Positions 30,997 through 36,245 of a stretch of DNA of 36,245 nucleotides are shown piece by piece (positions within the stretch are counted from its first letter, which is position 1; every line of letters starts with the position of its first letter). The translations under genes and the position numbers were made by a program. Source of the stretch: JAGMXM01 sp964458325. Its GTDB lineage: Bacteria; Verrucomicrobiota; Verrucomicrobiia; Limisphaerales; UBA1319. The notes below the pieces were generated by a model, which saw only the letters and a program-made list of their open reading frames with translations, had not been told where the DNA came from and did no database searches. The stretch covers positions 1 to 36,245 of the forward strand of contig CAYWIM010000044.1 in the NCBI GenBank assembly GCA_964458325.1, read 5' to 3'.

Positions 30997-32622
30997 TCAT
31001 GAGGGGGAAGCACTTCGATCCGTTTCGCTGTCGGGAGAAAATGCGCGCCCATCCGGCGGCGATCCGACGGCTCCAGGATCCCTGACTGGCTCGGATGTTT
31101 GACCCATCGCCGCGGATAGGATTCGCGCGGGATCGGCGGCGGCGCGCGGGAATTCGGCGGTGATTCGTCCGCGATGGAGCACGACGATACGGTCGCTGAG
31201 CGCAAGCAGCTCGGGCAGCTCCGAGGTGATCAGGAGAATGGCCGTGCCCTGGCGGGTCCATGCGTTCATTCGCTCGTAAATCTCGTGCTTGGCGCCGACA
31301 TCGATGCCGCGCGTGGGCTCGTCCAACAGGAGGATGCGGGGCTGGGTCAGGAGCCATTTGGCGAGGGCGATCTTCTGCTGGTTGCCGCCGGACAGGGATC
31401 CCACCGGCAGATCGAGCGATGAGGCCCGGACCGCCAGCTCGGCGGCCAGACGCTCGGCGGCGGCGCGCTCGCGGGCCGGGCGCCGCCAGCCGCCCCGTGC
31501 GAGCCGCGGCAGATCGGCCAGCGTGAGGTTGGCGATGATCGACAGGGGCAGCACCAGGCCGGTGGCCTTGCGGTCATTCGTGAGCAGGGCCAGCCCCCGG
31601 GTGATGGCTTGCCGGGGGGAACCGATCCGCGTCTCCCGCCCATCGATCCATACGCGGCCCTGCGTGGTCCCGCCCCAGGCCCCGAACAGCCCCCGAAGCA
31701 GCTCGCTGGCGCCCGATCCCTGCAAGCCGGCCAAACCCACGATCTCGCCCGCGCGGATGGCCAGCGATACACCATCGACCAGGCGCCTCGCCGCTTGGCG
31801 GCCGGCAGCGAGGGTGAAGCCCTCCAGACGCAAGCGCTCGCCGCCCGGCTGGCTCGCATGCGCCGGATACTGCTGATCGATCGAGCGTCCCACCATCCAT
31901 TCCAGCAGCTGCGCCATCGAGAGGTCGGCGGCCCGGGCGGTTCCGATGTGGCGCCCGTCCCGCAGCACCGCGATCCGGTCCGCAAGCTGAAAGATCTCCT
32001 CCATCTTGTGCGTGATGTAGACGATCCCGCACCCGCGCGTCTTGAGCTCGTGGATCAGATGGAAAAGTCTCTGGACCTCGGGCGCGTTGAGCGAGCTGGT
32101 GGGCTCGTCCATGACCAGGACGCGGGCCTGGCGGGCCAGCGCCTTGGCGATCTCGGCCAGCTGCTGCTGGGCCACCGGCAAGTCCTCGATCCGGCGGGTC
32201 ACCTCGAGCCCGATGCCATACCGATCCACCAGCGCCCGGGCCGCCTCCCGCCGCCGCGACTCCCGGACGAATCCCCTGCGCCAGTCCGGATGTCCCAGGA
32301 AAAGGTTGTCCGCCACCGTCAGCGACGGCACCAGCGACAATTCCTGGTGAATCACCGCAATGCCCAGCCGCGCGGCGTCCAGCGGAGAGCGGGGGCGAAC
32401 GTCCCGCCCGCCCATCTCGATCCGCCCCTCGAAGCTCGTGTGGACGCCTCCCAGGATCTTGATCAGCGTGCTCTTGCCGGCGCCGTTCTCGCCCGCCAGG
32501 ATCAGCACCTCGCCCCCATGAATGTCCAGATCCACATCCCGCAACACAGTCACCGCGCCAAATCGCTTGGCGATGGACCGCATCTGGACCAAGGGATGGG
32601 ATGGGGCAAGGGGGACGGACAT
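30997..32622 (-). CDS. ABC sugar importer double ATPase (RbsA/MglA family)
   Basis: Two fused nucleotide-binding domains, 541 aa, which energise RbsC-type permeases. Domain 1 has GENGAGKSTLIKILGG (Walker A), IAVIHQELSLVPSLTV (Q-loop), a degenerate signature DLPVAQQQLAEIAKAL as in RbsA, and VLVMDEPTSSLN. Domain 2 has the degenerate loop GLAGLQGSGASELLRGLFG, a canonical LSGGNQQKIALAKWL and ILLLDEPTRGIDVGAKHEIY. The C-terminal 40 residues are polar and variable. The ATG at 32622 (MSVPLAPSHP) fits the family; an upstream GTG at 32661 overlaps the stop of the hotdog gene as GTGA and is a real alternative. No periplasmic sugar-binding protein gene is next to the pair. Confidence 0.94.
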   Translation of the reverse strand: MSVPLAPSHPLVQMRSIAKRFGAVTVLRDVDLDIHGGEVLILAGENGAGKSTLIKILGGVHTSFEGRIEMGGRDVRPRSPLDAARLGIAVIHQELSLVPSLTVADNLFLGHPDWRRGFVRESRRREAARALVDRYGIGLEVTRRIEDLPVAQQQLAEIAKALARQARVLVMDEPTSSLNAPEVQRLFHLIHELKTRGCGIVYITHKMEEIFQLADRIAVLRDGRHIGTARAADLSMAQLLEWMVGRSIDQQYPAHASQPGGERLRLEGFTLAAGRQAARRLVDGVSLAIRAGEIVGLAGLQGSGASELLRGLFGAWGGTTQGRVWIDGRETRIGSPRQAITRGLALLTNDRKATGLVLPLSIIANLTLADLPRLARGGWRRPARERAAAERLAAELAVRASSLDLPVGSLSGGNQQKIALAKWLLTQPRILLLDEPTRGIDVGAKHEIYERMNAWTRQGTAILLITSELPELLALSDRIVVLHRGRITAEFPRAAADPARILSAAMGQTSEPVRDPGAVGSPPDGRAFSPDSETDRSASPS

Positions 32623-32657
32623 GCGCGAGCCCGGTCGGCCGGCCGTGGCCGGGCGGT

Positions 32658-33089
32658 TCACACCGCGGTCGATGCCGCCGGCTTCGGTGGCAGAACGGAT
32701 TCCTTCTTCCGATAAGCCATCCCGTTAAATACCGCGACCAGCTCCCCCGATTCGTCTCGAACCTCGACCGTGTAATGGCCCAGCCGCGGGTTCACCTGGA
32801 TCTCCCGGGCCACCGCCTCGAGCGTCCCGGTTCTGGCTGCTTTCAAAAACGAAATGCTGACGTTGATCGCCACAGACGCCGGACCGTGCGAGTTGGCTGC
32901 AACGGCGAACGCGAAATCAGCCAGGGTGAATATCGCGCCGCCATGAACCGTTCCCAATCCATTGAGGTGCTGGGGACCCAAGGCCATCCGCGCAGTCGCT
33001 CGGCCCGGCCCCGCATCGATCAGCTCGATGCCCGAATGACGGGCGAATTGGTCCCGCAAAAACAACTGCCGCAACGCTTCCAATTGCAT
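32658..33089 (-). CDS. Hotdog-fold thioesterase (PaaI/YdiI-like)
   Basis: Acyl-CoA thioesterase-like protein, 143 aa, the normal size of a single hotdog domain. Family features: the helix and loop LNGLGTVHGGAIFTLADFAF (HGG motif; the catalytic Asp in TLADFAFAVAANSHG), the substrate strand ASVAINVSISFLKAARTGTL and GHYTVEVRDESGELVAVFNG. PaaI-type enzymes cleave thioesters of aromatic or medium-chain acids; the substrate here is unknown. A Lys-rich tail (AYRKKESVLPPKPAAST) follows the domain. The stop at 32658 overlaps a GTG start of the ABC ATPase gene by 4 nt, so they may be translationally coupled, although the functions do not obviously belong together. Cytoplasmic. Confidence 0.92.
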   Translation of the reverse strand: MQLEALRQLFLRDQFARHSGIELIDAGPGRATARMALGPQHLNGLGTVHGGAIFTLADFAFAVAANSHGPASVAINVSISFLKAARTGTLEAVAREIQVNPRLGHYTVEVRDESGELVAVFNGMAYRKKESVLPPKPAASTAV

Positions 33090-33193
33090 GCCGCTGTCTT
33101 AGCCGGTCTTTCTCGCTGCAACAATGCTAAACCGCACCCCCCTCCGCAGCGGGCCCGACAAAGAAGAGCGGATCGGCGGGGAGCAGATTCGGA

Positions 33194-33943
33194 TCATCCA
33201 TTGGTTTCCAGCGCGGGAAGGATCACCCGGTTCGCATGCTCGATGTCGCCTGGAAAATCAATCTCCGTCCATGGCACGCCCGTCGCATCGACCGCGCCAA
33301 ACCGCCCCTCGCGCACGAGAACCCGCAGGATGTCGTCGTAGGAATCCGCGCGGCCGGCTCCGCGGTTCCGCACCCTGGTTTCCGCGATCAAAAGCGGCAG
33401 ATCGGCCGCGCCGATTTTGAAGAAGCCGACCGATTCGCCGACGCTGTCGGCGGCTCCCCGCCAGCGCTTGACGAAATCGAATGGCTTCCCGTCCCGCATG
33501 GGGACCAGGACCGGATCGTCGTCCGCCGTGGAATAGGCGCGGTCGACAAGCAGGGCCGTGGGATGAGACGACTCGATCAGCCGCCGAAGCAGGCGCCCGT
33601 CGTAGAGCACGTCGGCATCCATGATCAGCACGCCGTCTCCGGCGGATTCCAGCGCCGGCAGCGAAGCGTGCATGCTCAACGCGCTTCCTTCCGCGAAATC
33701 GGCATTGAACATTTCCTCGATGGCGACACCGTAGCGAGCTTGCAGACGGGGGAACTCAGCCTCGAGACACTCTCGCCGATAGCCGGTGACGACGAACAGC
33801 TTCGGCACGCCCAACCGCTCGAGCAGCATGACGTGGCGTTCGAGCAGGCTGAGCCCGCCGAATTCGAGGAGGACCTTCGGGCGCTGGCGCGCATGGGATC
33901 CCAGCCGCGTGGCGCGGCCGGCTGCATACAGAATCGCGTTCAT
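33194..33943 (-). CDS. Sugar/choline-phosphate-type nucleotidyltransferase (249 aa)
   Basis: NTP transferase of the LicC/IPCT/PntC-like group, which makes CDP- or UDP-activated phospho-alcohols or sugars. The N-terminal loop AILYAAGRATRLGSHARQRP carries the phosphate-binding signature (G-x-x-TRL) and Lys23; IMDADVLYD has the metal-binding Asp; SALSMHASLPAL, DDPVLVPMRDGKPFDFVKRW, YDDILRVLV and the closing WTEIDFPGDIEHA match the group, the last being typical of LicC and inositol-phosphate cytidylyltransferases. Starts at 33943, 33955 (ATG) and 33964 (GTG) are possible; 33943 puts the signature at residue 3 as usual. Downstream of the flippase-like gene by 94 nt. The nucleotide and alcohol are inferred, not proven. 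Confidence 0.85.
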   Translation of the reverse strand: MNAILYAAGRATRLGSHARQRPKVLLEFGGLSLLERHVMLLERLGVPKLFVVTGYRRECLEAEFPRLQARYGVAIEEMFNADFAEGSALSMHASLPALESAGDGVLIMDADVLYDGRLLRRLIESSHPTALLVDRAYSTADDDPVLVPMRDGKPFDFVKRWRGAADSVGESVGFFKIGAADLPLLIAETRVRNRGAGRADSYDDILRVLVREGRFGAVDATGVPWTEIDFPGDIEHANRVILPALETNG

Positions 33944-34037
33944 GGGGGAGTTCATTCTCAACACGCTCGGACCTTGAATCGCAGTCGATCGAGGGAGGCG
34001 GTCCGCCTGATGACCTCAGCGGCTCCATCAGGGCCGT

Positions 34038-35078
34038 TCATGGAACACTCCCTTTCCCGCCACCCGGCGGTTCGGCGCCTCCTCCGGACGCCGCCTCGGC
34101 CTGAATCGTCCGCAAGTTCGCATGCTCGGCGTAAAGCAGGAGCAAGCCGATCCCGGCAAACAGGATCTCCCGGCCCCGGCGCAGCAGCGCATAGGCAACG
34201 CTGAGCGTGTCCGGCAACCCCGCCAGCCGGCCCAGCATCACGATGCCGGACTCCTGGATGCCCAGCGACCCCGGGATCCACATGCCCATGGCTTTCGCCA
34301 CGCCAGTAAAGGCCTCGACCGCCAGCGCCTGCGGCCAGGCAATAGGCATCCCCAGCAGATGCGCAACCAGATAGATCTCCAGGGTGTCCAGCAGCCAGCC
34401 GCCCAGATACAATGCCGCCGAGGCGTAAAAGCGAGGCCGGTGATCCCGATAAAACTCCGAGATCGCACGGTCAATCCCGAGAATCGAGGCGCGCCGCCGC
34501 TCCAGAAATCCCAGCCGGATGCGCAGTGTCGCGGCTCCGTCCGCCAGCGAACGGAAAAGCCCGCGGCGCTGCATCCAGAACCATCCAGCCAGTATCGCCG
34601 TGCCGCCGCCGATCACCAGAAACATTCCCAGGCGCAGCCCGGGCCGATCGCCCGCAAGCCCCAGAAACGCGATGGCGGCAAGGAGAATCACCACCAGCTG
34701 GGCCACCGATTGCGCCGTCTTGGATACGACGGCGCCGGACGCCCCGGCCTGCGCCGCAATCCCGCGCTTGTGCAACAGATAAACCTTGACCGTCTCGCCT
34801 CCCACATACGCCGAGGGCAGCACGTTGTTCACCGATTCGCCCGCCCAGCGGATGCCGAAGAGCGAGACAAATGGCAGGTTGAGACCGGCAGGCAGGCAGA
34901 AGCGCCAGCCATGGCAGTCGACGATATAGACGCAGAAATACGGAATCAGCGCTGCCGGAGCCAGCCAGCCGAGCCCCCCCAGCGCGCGGCCCACCGCCCG
35001 CCAATCCACCCCCGACACATACCAGCCGAAGAGCGCCAGCCCGATCAGCAGCGCGGCGAATTTCCACACCGTTTTCAT
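34038..35078 (-). CDS. Flippase-like integral membrane protein (YbhN/LPG synthase TM family)
   Basis: Membrane protein of 346 aa with about eight helices, related to YbhN and the transmembrane half of lysylphosphatidylglycerol synthase MprF, which flips lipids. Diagnostic: an N-terminal helix (FAALLIGLALFGWYVSGVD), PYFCVYIVDCHGWRF, NVLPSAYVGGETVKVYLLHK, SVAQLVVILLAAIAFLGLAG, IPGSLGIQESGIVMLG and LLRRGREILFAGIGLLLLY. There is no soluble synthase domain, so transport rather than aminoacylation is likely (inference). The ATG at 35078 overlaps the stop of the CDP-alcohol phosphotransferase gene as ATGA, linking it to phospholipid synthesis. The C-terminal tail is Gly/Pro-rich (ASGGGAEPPGGGKGSVP). 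Confidence 0.9.
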   Translation of the reverse strand: MKTVWKFAALLIGLALFGWYVSGVDWRAVGRALGGLGWLAPAALIPYFCVYIVDCHGWRFCLPAGLNLPFVSLFGIRWAGESVNNVLPSAYVGGETVKVYLLHKRGIAAQAGASGAVVSKTAQSVAQLVVILLAAIAFLGLAGDRPGLRLGMFLVIGGGTAILAGWFWMQRRGLFRSLADGAATLRIRLGFLERRRASILGIDRAISEFYRDHRPRFYASAALYLGGWLLDTLEIYLVAHLLGMPIAWPQALAVEAFTGVAKAMGMWIPGSLGIQESGIVMLGRLAGLPDTLSVAYALLRRGREILFAGIGLLLLYAEHANLRTIQAEAASGGGAEPPGGGKGSVP

Positions 35079-36178
35079 CGCCTCGATGCTTCCTTGCCCG
35101 CGGCTCCCCGCTGCAATCCCAGCGCGGCCATCCAGAAGACATGGCTGCCAATCGCGCAGAGCCAGAGAAACCACTCCAGCCGGTCGAAGCAGGCCAGCAA
35201 AAGCAGCAGCACCGAAAAATCGCGATTCGTCACGGCATCGATCAGCTTCTGCATGCGACGGCTCCGACCTTGCGCCGCCCGGCGCATCCCCTGAAGGACG
35301 GCGCCAAACGAGAGCACTGCGCCGAGCACGGCGCTGGCCCCCAGCCAGGCCGCCCATGGCGCATCCCCCCTCCGCGCCAACCCGGCGGCAATCGCGGCGA
35401 ATATCGCCACATGCACAACCTGATCCCCCGCCAGATCCAGCCACTTGCCAAGCCGCGACTCCTTGAACAGAACCCGCGCCAGATCGCCATCCACACAATC
35501 CACGATCGCCGAACACTGGAATAGAACGCCCGCGATGATCCCCATGAGATGGCTGCCTGCGGCAAAGCACCAGGCCGACGCCAGACCGATGGCGATCGAT
35601 ATCGTCGAGACCGCATTGGGAGAGATGCGCGTGCGGGCCAGGAGCCTGGACAAAGGCCGGCCGCACGGGCGATTGAACAGCCGGTCCACGAAGCCATCCG
35701 CCGAGCCGGCGAGCGACGCCCAGAGAGCCCGTTCCGCCGCCTGCGCCGACGGGGCATCCGCAACGCGAACGGCCGCGCCTTGGGCAACCGCTGCAGGCTG
35801 CCGGTCCAGAGCCTCTCGCCAAGCCGCATCGATGCCGGATAGCACGCCGATCGGCAATCCCTTGCCCCCTGAAGTGGCCAGCCGGCCAGCGTGCGCCAGA
35901 AGCGCCCGAACGTCCCCGGCCTGAACCAGCACCCCGCTCCCCGCGACCAGCATCGGGCCGGATGCCACCGGCGGTCCGGCTGCGACCTGAACCCGAAGCC
36001 CGAGCGCTGTCGCCCGCTCCAACGGCGGCAGCGGCTTCCCCGTGATTACCGTGATCGAAGCCGCCCCGGCCCGATACAGCGTCACCACCAGCCGATCGAG
36101 CAGGGTGAGGCCGGCAACCTTCACTCCCTGGGTCTGCTCATCGAGAAAGATAATCGCCGGCAGCCGTTGCGGTTCCAT
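35075..36178 (-). CDS. CDP-alcohol phosphotransferase with degenerate nucleotidyltransferase domain (367 aa)
   Basis: Two-part protein. The C-terminal membrane domain (residues about 175-360) has the complete CDP-alcohol phosphatidyltransferase signature D-x2-DG-x2-AR-x8-G-x3-D-x3-D: Asp227, Asp230, Gly231, Ala234, Arg235, Gly244, Asp248 and Asp252. It would join a CDP-activated alcohol to a second alcohol or lipid. The N-terminal part (1-160) looks like the nucleotidyltransferase of bifunctional inositol-phosphate enzymes (IPCT/DIPPS), but the GxGTRL loop is missing: the protein begins IIFLDEQTQGVKVAGLTLLD. SADGFVDRLFNRPCGRPLSR and TRISPNAVSTISI form the usual joint. Probably the missing activity is supplied by the transferase encoded at 33194. 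It is the first of this set in the window; more genes may lie beyond the right edge. Confidence 0.9.
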   Translation of the reverse strand: MEPQRLPAIIFLDEQTQGVKVAGLTLLDRLVVTLYRAGAASITVITGKPLPPLERATALGLRVQVAAGPPVASGPMLVAGSGVLVQAGDVRALLAHAGRLATSGGKGLPIGVLSGIDAAWREALDRQPAAVAQGAAVRVADAPSAQAAERALWASLAGSADGFVDRLFNRPCGRPLSRLLARTRISPNAVSTISIAIGLASAWCFAAGSHLMGIIAGVLFQCSAIVDCVDGDLARVLFKESRLGKWLDLAGDQVVHVAIFAAIAAGLARRGDAPWAAWLGASAVLGAVLSFGAVLQGMRRAAQGRSRRMQKLIDAVTNRDFSVLLLLLACFDRLEWFLWLCAIGSHVFWMAALGLQRGAAGKEASRR

Positions 36179-36245
36179 GGCGGCTTTGATCCTTAGGGTC
36201 TGTGCAAAAATGAATTCCGATTTTGCTGGAGGGGATTGGGCGGGC
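36179..36245. other. Right-end stretch, nothing recognised
   Basis: 67 nt upstream of the CDP-alcohol phosphotransferase gene. The part around 36190-36230 is less GC-rich than the surrounding genes and could hold that gene's promoter. No motif, tRNA or reading frame is supported. Confidence 0.3.

Noticed and set aside
28470..31085. Plus-strand open frame of 871 codons opposite ychF and the ABC permease
   Set aside because: It crosses two intact conserved genes and their intergenic region; His/Arg/Gly-rich composition is typical of GC-driven antisense frames.

Overview
The window looks like a chromosomal segment of a Verrucomicrobiota bacterium, most likely of the Limisphaerales/Pedosphaera kind. 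This is inferred from gene content, not from a marker gene. The pointers are two PEP-CTERM surface proteins, an H-x9-DG pseudopilin, a 3-keto-disaccharide hydrolase (DUF1080), a ThuA-like protein, a YncE/phosphoesterase fusion, high GC in most genes and weak or absent Shine-Dalgarno sequences. No rRNA, tRNA, CRISPR array, integrase or transposase was seen.

Left end (1-3491, minus strand): three exported proteins. The first is a large HAF-repeat/choice-of-anchor-D protein cut by the left edge, the second a PEP-CTERM protein, the third an unrecognised secreted beta-rich protein. GC drops clearly here (about 45% in 661-720 against about 68% in 301-360).

3795-14365: a plus-strand sugar isomerase-like TIM barrel converges on a long minus-strand run. 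In transcription order the run is dsbD, DUF1080 hydrolase, pgk, tpiA, secG, peptide-binding lipoprotein, a 74-residue protein, pyrR and pyrB. It joins glycolysis, protein export and pyrimidine synthesis; pgk-tpiA-secG and pyrR-pyrB are familiar clusters.

14527-23601: a YncE/phosphoesterase fusion and tgt (plus), a ThuA protein (minus), a second PEP-CTERM gene with a clear terminator followed by a REP-like palindrome, a glycosidase-like protein with a domain inserted in its TIM barrel (minus), a gamma-carbonic anhydrase-like protein and an H-x9-DG pseudopilin (plus).

23632-28507 (minus): a tightly overlapping pseudopilus operon (two GspF-like genes, then I-, J- and truncated K-like pseudopilins), preceded by a lone DNA methyltransferase with a permuted motif order. 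28677-33089 (minus): ychF, then an ABC sugar-importer permease and double ATPase with no binding protein, preceded by a hotdog thioesterase.

33194-36178 (minus): a nucleotidyltransferase, a flippase-like membrane protein and a CDP-alcohol phosphotransferase whose own N-terminal nucleotidyltransferase domain has lost its signature. Together they look like a pathway that activates a small phosphorylated alcohol with CTP and builds a polar lipid. This set and the pseudopilus operon are the best candidates for an undescribed system.
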